The notes under the pieces: generated by a model
The model's database searches: none
What the model was told of the DNA's origin: nothing
What the model saw: only the letters and a program-made list of their open reading frames with translations
Translations under genes and position numbers: made by a program
Part shown: positions 7,665-14,256 of the stretch, piece after piece
Layout of the letters: each line of letters begins with the position of its first letter
Position numbering within the stretch: position 1 is the stretch's first letter
From: an uncultured Eubacteriales bacterium
GTDB taxonomy: Bacteria; Bacillota; Clostridia; Oscillospirales; Oscillospiraceae
Length of the DNA: 31,366 nt
Direction: 5' to 3'
Assembly (NCBI GenBank): GCA_900546075.1
Contig: URBH01000021.1
Span: 1-31,366 of the forward strand

Positions 7665-8987
7665 TTACGCGTACATCTGGTTCATTTCATTCTGAACCGT
7701 ATCGAGCGCCGCTTGAGGATCTTTTGTTCCGGAAACGGCCTCGGAAAGCTCACGGCCGAGGATCTCAAGGATCTGGGGAAGCTCGGTGACATTCGGGAGC
7801 TGCTTGGCATTGGCGATAATATCGATCACCTGTGCATAGTAGGGGTATGCCGCCAGGACGTCCGCATCTTCAAAAATATCCTTGGTGGTGGGGGAGCCGC
7901 CCTTGAGAGCGCGCTCTTTACGGATTTCCTTGGACTCGATGAACTGGATGAACTCCCACGCGGTGTCCTTGTCTTCGCCGTTGTGCGGAATCGCCCAGCC
8001 CCAGCCGCCGTTGTTGGAGTGTCCGCCGGGAGCGCTTGTCAGGGAGACAAGACCTTTAACCTGGGAGTTGTCCTCAGAATCAAGCTGGGGAATCATCCAG
8101 TAGTTGCCGATATACATGGCGGCCTTGCCTTCCATGAAGACTGCCAGCGCTTCGTCAAAGCCGAATCCGGCAGAGCCCTTGGGCGCCGCTTCCGTAATGT
8201 TCTCGATATAGTACTCCAGGGCTTTCACTGCTTCCGGGGAGTTGATCGTGGGGTTGTTGTCCGCGTCGAAGTAGTCTCCGCCGCAGCCGAAGAGGAAGTT
8301 TGTCCACTCCATGGCAATCGGGTCAGAGCGCTGTCCCTGCATTGCCGCGCCATAGATCTCTCCGCCGGAGTGCTTGGTGATGAACTTGCTGACGGAGACA
8401 TATTCCTCAACGGTTTCGGGGACCTTGAATTCCTTTCCGGTCTCTTCCTTGTAGGCGGCCGCGTATTCTTCATTCTCGAAAATGTCGGTCCTGTAAAGCA
8501 GGGAATAGGTATAGCTGCAGAAAGGAATGAAGAACGTCTTGTCGCGGATGGTGTTGCAGGTCATCATATTGGTCATGGATTCCAGATACACGCTGGTATC
8601 AAACCCGCTGCTTGCAATATAGGAATCCAGCGGCTCGCACCAGCCCGCCTCCGCGAATTCACCGACCCAGAGGTTATCGCAGCAGAGAATGTCATAGCTG
8701 CTGGTGGAGCCGGTCAGTTCGGTTACGAGCTTCTCATGCATCGTCTGGTAGTTTACCGCTTCGATGTTGACGGCTACACCAGTCTTGGCCGTAAACTTTT
8801 CCGCAGCCTGCTTAACATACTCAGTATCCGGTACGCTTTCCATGAGGATGCTGATACTGTCTTTCGTCCTGCCCGAACTCCCGGTCGACGCCGGTGTGTT
8901 TGCTGCTGGGGAGCTGCCGCATGCCACAAGCGTAAGCATCATGGCAAGTGCAAGAACCAGGGTGATCACTTTTGAAATCTTTTTCAT
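7665..8987 (-). CDS. extracellular solute-binding lipoprotein of the fructosamine ABC importer
   Basis: 440 residues. The N-terminus is a lipoprotein signal: MKK, a hydrophobic stretch, then the lipobox LVAC with Cys23 as the lipidated residue, followed by a Ser/Ala/Thr linker. The body is a family 1 (MalE/UgpB-like) binding protein, with typical YDILCCDNLWVGEFAEAGW, AMYIGNYWM and GGWGWAIP segments. It would capture the substrate outside the membrane. AAAGGAG lies 8 bases before the ATG. Placing the binding protein between the two permeases, rather than first, is slightly unusual. Ligand identity rests on the operon context only. Confidence 0.88.
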   Translation of the reverse strand: MKKISKVITLVLALAMMLTLVACGSSPAANTPASTGSSGRTKDSISILMESVPDTEYVKQAAEKFTAKTGVAVNIEAVNYQTMHEKLVTELTGSTSSYDILCCDNLWVGEFAEAGWCEPLDSYIASSGFDTSVYLESMTNMMTCNTIRDKTFFIPFCSYTYSLLYRTDIFENEEYAAAYKEETGKEFKVPETVEEYVSVSKFITKHSGGEIYGAAMQGQRSDPIAMEWTNFLFGCGGDYFDADNNPTINSPEAVKALEYYIENITEAAPKGSAGFGFDEALAVFMEGKAAMYIGNYWMIPQLDSEDNSQVKGLVSLTSAPGGHSNNGGWGWAIPHNGEDKDTAWEFIQFIESKEIRKERALKGGSPTTKDIFEDADVLAAYPYYAQVIDIIANAKQLPNVTELPQILEILGRELSEAVSGTKDPQAALDTVQNEMNQMYA

Positions 8988-9004
8988 TTTTGTTGCTCCT
9001 TTCT

Positions 9005-9832
9005 TTATTTTATTGAGCCAAAGGAAAGTCCTCTGACTAAATATTTCTTTACAAACTGCGAGAGGATGACAATGGGAATGATTACCACAACGACGGAAGC
9101 GCAGAGCTCGGCGATCATGACGCCCTGCTGAGTCTCCATGGCCGCTACCGCCACAGGGAGAGTCCGCGTTTTTTCACCGGTCAAAACAAGGGCAAAAAGG
9201 AATTCATTCCAGGACATCAGGAAGCTGAGCACCGCCGAGGCGACGATCCCGGGAGACACGATCGGAAAAATGATATGGGCAAACGCCTGAACTCTCGTAC
9301 ATCCGTCAATCTCGGCGGCCTCATCCAGTTCGGAAGGAATTGACTCCACAAAGCCGATCAGCATCCATATGACATACGGCAGGGCAAAGCTTAAATATGT
9401 GAGGATAAGGCCGATGTGGGTATTCTTCAGACCTGCTTTCACCAGAATGTTAAAAATTGGAATCACCAGGACGACGGCAGGCAGCATCTGGGATGCCAAA
9501 ATGCCGATCCGTTCCCAGGTACCGCCGCGCTTACGCGCAAGATAGTAGGCCGCCGGGGCGCCCAGGATCACAGACAGAAATGTACTTGTCAGCGATACGA
9601 TCAAGCTGTTCATAAAGTACTTTCCGAAACTGTTGTTGATGAATATCTCCACATAGTTTTTAAACGTCATGGGCGCATCCCACTGCGGCGGAATTTGGTA
9701 TGCTATGGCTTTCGTTACCAGAGAGGTCCTGAGCACCCAAAACAGCGGCAGGAGGAAAAATAGGCAGACCAAGACCAAAAGCACATGGGTTACAAGCAGT
9801 CTGGACGACCTTTTCCATCTGTTTTCTACCAT
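9005..9832 (-). CDS. ABC sugar transporter permease, MalG-type (CUT1)
   Basis: 275 residues with about six membrane segments, the first at residues 14-34. The EAA loop is SELDEAAEIDGCTRVQAFAH, and the C-terminus KKYLVRGLSFGSIK is typical of MalG-type permeases. It forms a heterodimeric channel with the MalF-type permease at 6688-7572. It lies 6 bp after the FrlC-like gene 9839-10660 and 17 bp before the lipoprotein gene, so it is inside one transcription unit. Confidence 0.88.
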   Translation of the reverse strand: MVENRWKRSSRLLVTHVLLVLVCLFFLLPLFWVLRTSLVTKAIAYQIPPQWDAPMTFKNYVEIFINNSFGKYFMNSLIVSLTSTFLSVILGAPAAYYLARKRGGTWERIGILASQMLPAVVLVIPIFNILVKAGLKNTHIGLILTYLSFALPYVIWMLIGFVESIPSELDEAAEIDGCTRVQAFAHIIFPIVSPGIVASAVLSFLMSWNEFLFALVLTGEKTRTLPVAVAAMETQQGVMIAELCASVVVVIIPIVILSQFVKKYLVRGLSFGSIK

Positions 9833-9838
9833 TCGTGT

Positions 9839-10660
9839 TCACTCCCTTATCCATTTTCTGAGAGAGGCGATGTTTCTTTCCGTGGCCGTTATCGGATCCA
9901 TCACATACCGTTCACTGAGAATCTCCATGGAGAGGTATCCGTCATAGCCGCTTTCATCCAGTTGGCGGATATATGTCTCCAGGGGCAAATCCCCATCCCC
10001 CCACACGAGGTGGTCGCGATCAATAAAGTGAAAATGCCAGAGCTTGTTCCCCAGAGTACGGAAGCAGTCGCGGATGTCTTCGCCTGCCGCGGCCATTGGG
10101 CATGTATCGATGACGGCGCCGAGATTATCCATCTTCAGCTCATCCAGCACGGACAGAATATCAGCGGACGAGCACAGAAGATTCGACTCAGAAGGTTCGA
10201 GACCCTCCAGAACAACATTGATTCCGTATGTTTTTGCTTTTTCGCATACTTTCGCGATGGCGTCATTGGACCGCTTTTTTGCCTCGGAAACCGGCTCGTC
10301 CCGATAGCCGAAGCCCGGAACGATCTGAAACACAGGCGCTTCCAACTCTGCCGCCATCTGCAGATTCCTGTAGTAGTAGGAAAGCGTGAAACGGATCAGT
10401 TCAGGCTCTTTTGCGGCCATGTTGTACGGATATACGCATTGCTCCGGCGTATAGCATATCAACTTCTGCTCCCGTTCCCTGAGCATGGTGCGAATCGCGC
10501 CTATGGTATCCGCGTCCGCGTCGGGCGCGTAGAGATGCGGCATTCCGGCCCACAGCTCGATATCCCGTATTCCGTTTTCGGCCATACAGTCCAGAAATGC
10601 GCACAGTGAGAATCGGACAAAATGCTCATTCATACCTGAGAGCTTATACAACTGTTTCAT
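9839..10660 (-). CDS. FrlC-like sugar epimerase/isomerase, TIM barrel (paralogue 2 of 4)
   Basis: 273 residues from the ATG at 10660; an ATG two codons upstream (10666) is equally possible, and the ribosome binding site is weak in both cases. The open frame extends further upstream, but those residues do not align with the other copies, while MKQLYKLSGMNEHF aligns with MKNLSYDMISPMNINF of the neighbour. Metal ligands: Glu152 (VLEGL), Asp185 (VIDTC), His211 (HFHFI), Glu246 (SMEIL). Other shared pieces are IELWAGMPHLY and CYTPEQCVYPYNMAA. It overlaps the end of the preceding FrlC-like gene by 17 bp. Probably an isomerase or epimerase acting on a glycated-amine sugar; the substrate is unknown. 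Confidence 0.8.
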   Translation of the reverse strand: MKQLYKLSGMNEHFVRFSLCAFLDCMAENGIRDIELWAGMPHLYAPDADADTIGAIRTMLREREQKLICYTPEQCVYPYNMAAKEPELIRFTLSYYYRNLQMAAELEAPVFQIVPGFGYRDEPVSEAKKRSNDAIAKVCEKAKTYGINVVLEGLEPSESNLLCSSADILSVLDELKMDNLGAVIDTCPMAAAGEDIRDCFRTLGNKLWHFHFIDRDHLVWGDGDLPLETYIRQLDESGYDGYLSMEILSERYVMDPITATERNIASLRKWIRE

Positions 10661-11516
10661 CCCCATTGTCAGACGTTTTTTCAAGAATGGATCGCAGGTT
10701 TTGGAGCGCCCGGCTGAGCGCCTCGTCAGGCCGCGAATAGTATGCAGCTCCGCAAATCTCAAGCCCAAGCGTCCCCTGGTAATGATAGGAGTCAATTACC
10801 TTCAGCTCGTCTTCAATCGGAAGGCAGCCATCGCCGCAGGGAATCCAGTGGCGGTACTCGAGATCGGAATCGCAGATGTGGAAATGATATATGGAGTCCA
10901 GAAAAGTATCAAAACAAAGTTTCATGGGAGTCCTGGTCATTCCGAGCGGAACATTGTCAATGTTGACGCCAAGATTGTCCATCCCGACCTCATCGATCAG
11001 TTGCCTTGCCTTTGTAATGGTGTTGGCAAGGTTGGACTCATACGGGGACAGAGGTTCCATCGCAAGGAGAATCCCGCGCCTTTTGGCCTCCGAAGCGATT
11101 CTGAACAAGCTGTCACGCGACCATTTCCAGCTCTCCAGCGGGTTTTCGTCAAAGAGGCCGGTTCCGCATACGATCTGCATAACAGGTGCCTCTAACTGCT
11201 CGGTTATTTCAAGACCGCGCATTTCATACGCCACGCTGCGTTCTCTTGTAACCCTGTCGCACGAGGCTATGTTGATCGGGTAAGCGCAGGTCTCGGGCGT
11301 AAAGCAGCTTACCTGAAGGCTCCGCCGGCGGATGCTTCTTTTTATCGCTTCCACACCGTCATAATCAATAAGATCAATCGCTACATGGGGGGCGCCGCCC
11401 CACAATTCAATATAGCAAAGCTCGTTGCGCCGGCAACAGTCCAAAAAGAAATCTAGCGTATACTGAACAAAATTGATGTTCATCGGAGAGATCATGTCGT
11501 AGCTTAGGTTCTTCAT
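10644..11516 (-). CDS. FrlC-like sugar epimerase/isomerase, TIM barrel (paralogue 1 of 4)
   Basis: 290 residues from the ATG at 11516, which forms an ATGA overlap with the kinase stop and has GGGAG 8 bases upstream; a start at 11531 would lack this. Metal ligands: Glu154 (AMEPL), Asp187 (NIDNV), His213 (HFHIC), Glu253 (GLEIC). IELWGGAPHVA and CFTPETCAYPINIA align with the other three copies. It is the second gene of the operon, directly after the kinase, so translation of the two is coupled. The C-terminus carries a short acidic tail absent from the others. Likely an epimerase acting on a ketosamine. Confidence 0.8.
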   Translation of the reverse strand: MKNLSYDMISPMNINFVQYTLDFFLDCCRRNELCYIELWGGAPHVAIDLIDYDGVEAIKRSIRRRSLQVSCFTPETCAYPINIASCDRVTRERSVAYEMRGLEITEQLEAPVMQIVCGTGLFDENPLESWKWSRDSLFRIASEAKRRGILLAMEPLSPYESNLANTITKARQLIDEVGMDNLGVNIDNVPLGMTRTPMKLCFDTFLDSIYHFHICDSDLEYRHWIPCGDGCLPIEDELKVIDSYHYQGTLGLEICGAAYYSRPDEALSRALQNLRSILEKTSDNGDETVV

Positions 11517-12436
11517 ACAGGCTTCTCCCATGCTGAAATGTCCGTCTCGTAGCCAAAGCCGCCTTTGAACTGGCAGTAATATCTGGCCAAAAGATTGGCG
11601 TTTGCCATGGCCTGCTCGATCAGAGAGCGATTATAGTCTGCAATATCGCATTCACGCAGGAAGCGGCGCTTTCCATCCCCGGAAAACCTCTCAAGCAGCT
11701 TTTTTCCCTCCACCCATCGGATCACAAAACCTGTCAGCCACGAATCACCGGCGCCCGTCGTGTCAACCGCGCCCCCGTCGAAATTGTAAGGAGCTTTATA
11801 GTGAATCTGTTTTCCGTCGTACACTCTTGCGCCATTGCCGCCATCTGTCACAATGGCCAGTTCGCAACCGCTTTCATCCACGCATTGCCTCAACGCCCCG
11901 AGTATGTCTTCTTCACTGCGATCGGCCGCGGAAAAGAACGCGACGGCAATATAGGGCGCGACCTTTTGAATCAGATCCCTTGTCCAGTAGACGGAAAAAT
12001 CGTAAATGATCGGTTTGCCGGTGCGCTTCAAATATGAAAGCTGATCGTCAAGATAGCTCAGATGGCTGGTGTGAATCACGTCAAAGTCTGCCAGATAGTC
12101 GACGAGCCCCTCATCGAGAACCAACGGCTGGCTGCTGACTACCCCCCCGTTGTTCTCTTCTACAATCACTCTGTCTCCGTTGATGAGATGAATGCCGGAA
12201 CGGCCTGTCTGCCCGTCGCGGATGACACATTTTGATACATCGACGCCTTCTGCTTTGAGAGAGGAAAGCACAAGCTGCCCTTCCGAATCATTCCCCAGAA
12301 CGCCGACATAGGCAGAATAGGCGCCCATATGCCGGGCATATACGGAAACATTGACAGCGTTCCCTCCCGGATAACAGCACTTTTTGTCGTAGTGGATATC
12401 TACTACGTTATCTCCGACGCATGCAATTTTTATCAT
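11513..12436 (-). CDS. frlD: PfkB-family fructosamine 6-kinase, FrlD-like
   Basis: 307 residues from the ATG at 12436, chosen because MIKIACVGDNVVDI matches the FrlD N-terminus and AAAGG lies 7 bases upstream; the frame extends 23 codons further but across the promoter. Ribokinase-family motifs are GGNAVNVSVYA (residues 24-34) and DTTGAGDSW (225-233) with catalytic Asp231. FrlD phosphorylates fructoselysine at C6 to make the deglycase substrate. It is the first gene of the nine-gene operon. A C-terminal insertion of about 20 residues (FSGDGKRRFLRECD) is longer than in E. coli FrlD. Substrate preference between fructoselysine, fructose-asparagine and other Amadori products cannot be read off. 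Confidence 0.83.
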   Translation of the reverse strand: MIKIACVGDNVVDIHYDKKCCYPGGNAVNVSVYARHMGAYSAYVGVLGNDSEGQLVLSSLKAEGVDVSKCVIRDGQTGRSGIHLINGDRVIVEENNGGVVSSQPLVLDEGLVDYLADFDVIHTSHLSYLDDQLSYLKRTGKPIIYDFSVYWTRDLIQKVAPYIAVAFFSAADRSEEDILGALRQCVDESGCELAIVTDGGNGARVYDGKQIHYKAPYNFDGGAVDTTGAGDSWLTGFVIRWVEGKKLLERFSGDGKRRFLRECDIADYNRSLIEQAMANANLLARYYCQFKGGFGYETDISAWEKPV

Positions 12437-12465
12437 GTCTTTCCCTTTACAAAGAATAAAATCCA

Positions 12466-12484
12466 TGTCAATATTATCATGACA
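12466..12484. promoter_or_regulatory. candidate operator in the operon leader
   Basis: An inverted repeat TGTCA, nine bases, TGACA lies just downstream of the -10 element of the minus-strand promoter. GntR/UTRA repressors often bind short inverted repeats placed like this, so it is a candidate site for the divergent regulator. No second copy was found in the intergenic region. Confidence 0.35.
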
Positions 12485-12496
12485 ATACATAACATT

Positions 12497-12525
12497 ATAA
12501 TACAATTAAAGCGAACTCCTGTCAA
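12497..12525 (-). promoter_or_regulatory. sigma-A-type promoter of the fructosamine operon
   Basis: On the minus strand a perfect TTGACA (12520-12525) is followed after 17 bases by TATTAT (12497-12502), itself part of TATTATAAT. The predicted start is about 50 bases before the kinase ATG. Confidence 0.8.
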
Positions 12526-12636
12526 TGCTTTTTTGCAGAAAAGGTGTACAAAATTGATTTGCTTGTTTTATGAAAAATGTATCAAACGTGCATTCGCTTT
12601 CTTTTTCCAGTGTTCTTTGCCTTTCGGCATATTTAT

Positions 12637-12665
12637 TTGACTTTCCCGTTCTTATTTTATATAAT
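12637..12665 (+). promoter_or_regulatory. sigma-A-type promoter of the GntR regulator
   Basis: TTGACT (12637-12642), 17 bases, TATAAT (12660-12665), giving a leader of about 25 bases before the regulator start. It diverges from the operon promoter about 110 bp away. Confidence 0.8.
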
Positions 12666-12696
12666 CGTGTAAAAATATGGAGAGGAGCGTATTCCT

Positions 12697-13410
12697 TTGA
12701 ATAGCGAATTGAATCACAATTCTTCGGTGCCCTTATACAAGCAAATCATCAAGGGCATCACTGATAGCATCGCTTCTCATGAATATGAAATTGGGGACAA
12801 GCTTCCCACGGAAAATGAACTCATGGCTCGCTATGGCGTGAGCCGTATTACTGTCAGGACCGCAATGAGCGAACTGGTTGAAGACGGCGTGCTTGAAAGA
12901 AGACGGGGAAAGGGAACATTTGTCGCAACACCAAAGTCCCTGTATTCCGCAGATGATAGAATAGGCTTTACCCGCTCCTGTATGATCTCTGGAAAAGTTC
13001 CCATGACAAAGCTTATTAGTCTTGAGGTACAGTTTCCAACGGAGAAAATAGCACGATTTCTTGAGCAGTCAGAACAGGATGAGGTCATCTGTTCCCGCCG
13101 GCTTCGATACGTGGACGGGAATCCGGCTATGCTGGAAACCAATTACTATCCGATGTCGTACAAGTTTCTTTTTGAAGAGAATCTGAACAATTCCCTGTTT
13201 GATATTCTTGCGCGGCACAACATCGTCGTCGCGGACGGTTTGCGGACAATCGAAATCTGCGAGCCGACGCTTGAGGAAATGCATATTCTCAATATGAAAA
13301 GCCGAAGATCGCTTCTCCTGTTTAAGGATCGTCAGTTAGATGAAAAACGGCGGCCGCTTTTCTTTTCCAAGCAGCTTTACTGTACGGACAGAATGAAGTT
13401 TTACCTCTGA
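12697..13410 (+). CDS. frlR: GntR-family regulator with UTRA domain, FrlR-like
   Basis: 237 residues. Start TTG at 12697 with AGGAG 9 bases upstream. Residues 11-78 form the GntR winged helix (YEIGDKLPTENELMARYGVSRITVRTAMSEL and RRRGKGTFVA). Residues about 95-235 form a UTRA ligand-binding domain (ICSRRLRYVDGNPAMLETNYYP and KSRRSLLLFKDRQ). FrlR regulators in E. coli and Bacillus belong to this class and respond to a phosphorylated Amadori intermediate. It is transcribed away from the catabolic operon with a shared 260-bp control region, so repression of both genes is the natural expectation. A good terminator follows. Confidence 0.85.
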   Translation: MNSELNHNSSVPLYKQIIKGITDSIASHEYEIGDKLPTENELMARYGVSRITVRTAMSELVEDGVLERRRGKGTFVATPKSLYSADDRIGFTRSCMISGKVPMTKLISLEVQFPTEKIARFLEQSEQDEVICSRRLRYVDGNPAMLETNYYPMSYKFLFEENLNNSLFDILARHNIVVADGLRTIEICEPTLEEMHILNMKSRRSLLLFKDRQLDEKRRPLFFSKQLYCTDRMKFYL

Positions 13411-13421
13411 ATCATTATGAA

Positions 13422-13471
13422 CTGGTCTTCAATTTTGAACTGTTTATAAAAATTGAAGACCAGCTTTTTTT
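13422..13471 (+). terminator. rho-independent terminator of the GntR gene
   Basis: Arms 13422-13436 and 13449-13463 are exact 15-base reverse complements (CTGGTCTTCAATTTT on the left), followed by C and seven T. It closes the fructosamine locus on its right side. Confidence 0.93.
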
Positions 13472-13500
13472 GTGGATTGTCAATGCTTATCGCTGGCTAA

Positions 13501-13611
13501 GTACACCGTCCGATCAGCAGCGGTTTCTTCCGCTTCAGTATCGGTCTGGAAGATTCTGAGGATATTATAGCCAATCTGCAGCAGACGATGGTGAAAGCCG
13601 GTGTGCTCTGA
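13501..13611 (+). pseudogene. C-terminal scrap of a PLP-dependent Cys/Met metabolism enzyme
   Basis: The frame ending at TGA 13609-13611 encodes 36 residues including SSGFFRFSIGLEDSEDIIAN. This is the conserved C-terminal end of the cystathionine gamma-synthase, methionine gamma-lyase and O-acetylhomoserine sulfhydrylase family (usual form: a small residue, then RLSVGIEDVEDLIADL). Upstream the frame meets a stop at 13498, so the other 350 or so residues are missing. It marks the remains of an older gene left of the repeat array. Confidence 0.6.
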
Positions 13612-13678
13612 TCTCGCTGCTGTCAAAAAAACGGGAGTCAACAGTGGAAAAAGGAAAGATTTGCGAGGAGAGTCTGCC

Positions 13679-13753
13679 ATGAAAGTGATCGTAAAGCGGT
13701 ACAAGATCCGGATTCTTCCCGGAAATGTGAGGGTTGCCAGGTTGACCCAGTAA
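13679..13753 (+). other. 24-codon open frame with good ribosome binding site
   Basis: ATG at 13679 preceded by GAGGAG with 8-base spacing, ending at TAA 13751-13753. The peptide is very basic (MKVIVKRYKIRIL and so on). I do not recognise it. It may be the truncated start of the gene that once followed the PLP enzyme, cut by the repeat-bearing sequence that starts 17 bp later. Confidence 0.25.
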
Positions 13754-13769
13754 CAGATACTCACCCGCC

Positions 13770-13922
13770 CTTTGCACCACGTTTCAAAGGAACTCACCAG
13801 GAATTTCTCTAAAAGCACCCCGTTTTTGGGTTGTGCGCCATGCTTTTCCCAAAATGCACCACGGTAGCGAGAAATGCACTAAGCTATTTTAAAATGCACT
13901 AGGGCGATCAAAAAATGCAACC
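13770..13922. repeat. eight-unit repeat array phased at 20-21 bp
   Basis: Ten-base units near AAATGCACTA recur with regular spacing. The GCAC core starts at 13774, 13794 (as TCAC), 13815, 13835 (as GCGC), 13856, 13876, 13896 and 13917 (as GCAA): intervals 20, 21, 20, 21, 20, 20 and 21. The units at 13852-13861, 13872-13881 and 13892-13901 are best conserved. The spacing equals two helical turns, so a protein could bind all units on one face. Arrays like this occur at the ends of IS21-like and Tn7-like transposons, and as iterons. No transposase gene adjoins it in the window. Confidence 0.7.
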
Positions 13923-13961
13923 GACCTTTATCATTCTATCAAAATAGTCGTACTAAGCCAT

Positions 13962-13998
13962 AAAAGTACTCTGATTTTGATAGAATCAGAGTACTTTT
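13962..13998. terminator. long bidirectional hairpin
   Basis: Perfect 15-base arms (AAAAGTACTCTGATT at 13962-13976; reverse complement at 13984-13998) with a 7-base loop, A-rich on one side and T-rich on the other, so it could terminate in both directions. Part of it (13974-13985) is also the exact complement of 13934-13945, so an alternative fold exists. Confidence 0.6.
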
Positions 13999-14138
13999 CT
14001 TTTGACCGGTGCGCTCGGTACGCTTATTCTGTTAGTCCAGCAAAGCTAAATTGTGATCCCCGTTATGTAGCGAACTTTGATCTCATGCCCCACAGCAGTT
14101 CTGTCCTTACGGATATAGTTCGCAGTTCGTATGGTACA

Positions 14139-14240
14139 CATCTTCTTGACCATCTGGCCGCCGACGGAGCCGGCTTCGCGGGAGGTCAGGTGACCGTTGT
14201 AGCCGTTGGTCAGGTTCACGCCAACCTCCCTTGATGTCTC
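14139..14240 (-). pseudogene. fragment of an alpha/beta small acid-soluble spore protein gene
   Basis: Minus-strand translation gives SREVGVNLTNGYNGHLTSRE followed by AGSVGGQMVKKM, the core of alpha/beta-type SASPs of Clostridia (the TSRxxGSVGG element). The usual N-terminal helix is missing and the frame after KKM runs into unrelated codons, so about 34 residues remain, broken at both ends. It lies 17 bp beyond the recombinase stop. SASPs coat DNA in spores; this fragment is not functional but shows spore-forming ancestry. Confidence 0.7.
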
Positions 14241-14256
14241 TTTTACATAGTGAACG

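Noticed and set aside
10661..10795. N-terminal extension of the FrlC-like gene 9839-10660
   Set aside because: The added residues overlap the preceding gene deeply and do not align with the other three paralogues.
12437..12505. Upstream start for the kinase gene
   Set aside because: It would put the promoter -10 element and the operator candidate inside the coding region; the ATG at 12436 matches the family N-terminus.
13770..13922. CRISPR array
   Set aside because: Units are only about 10 bp with 10-bp gaps and are degenerate; repeats and spacers of normal CRISPR length are absent and there are no cas genes.
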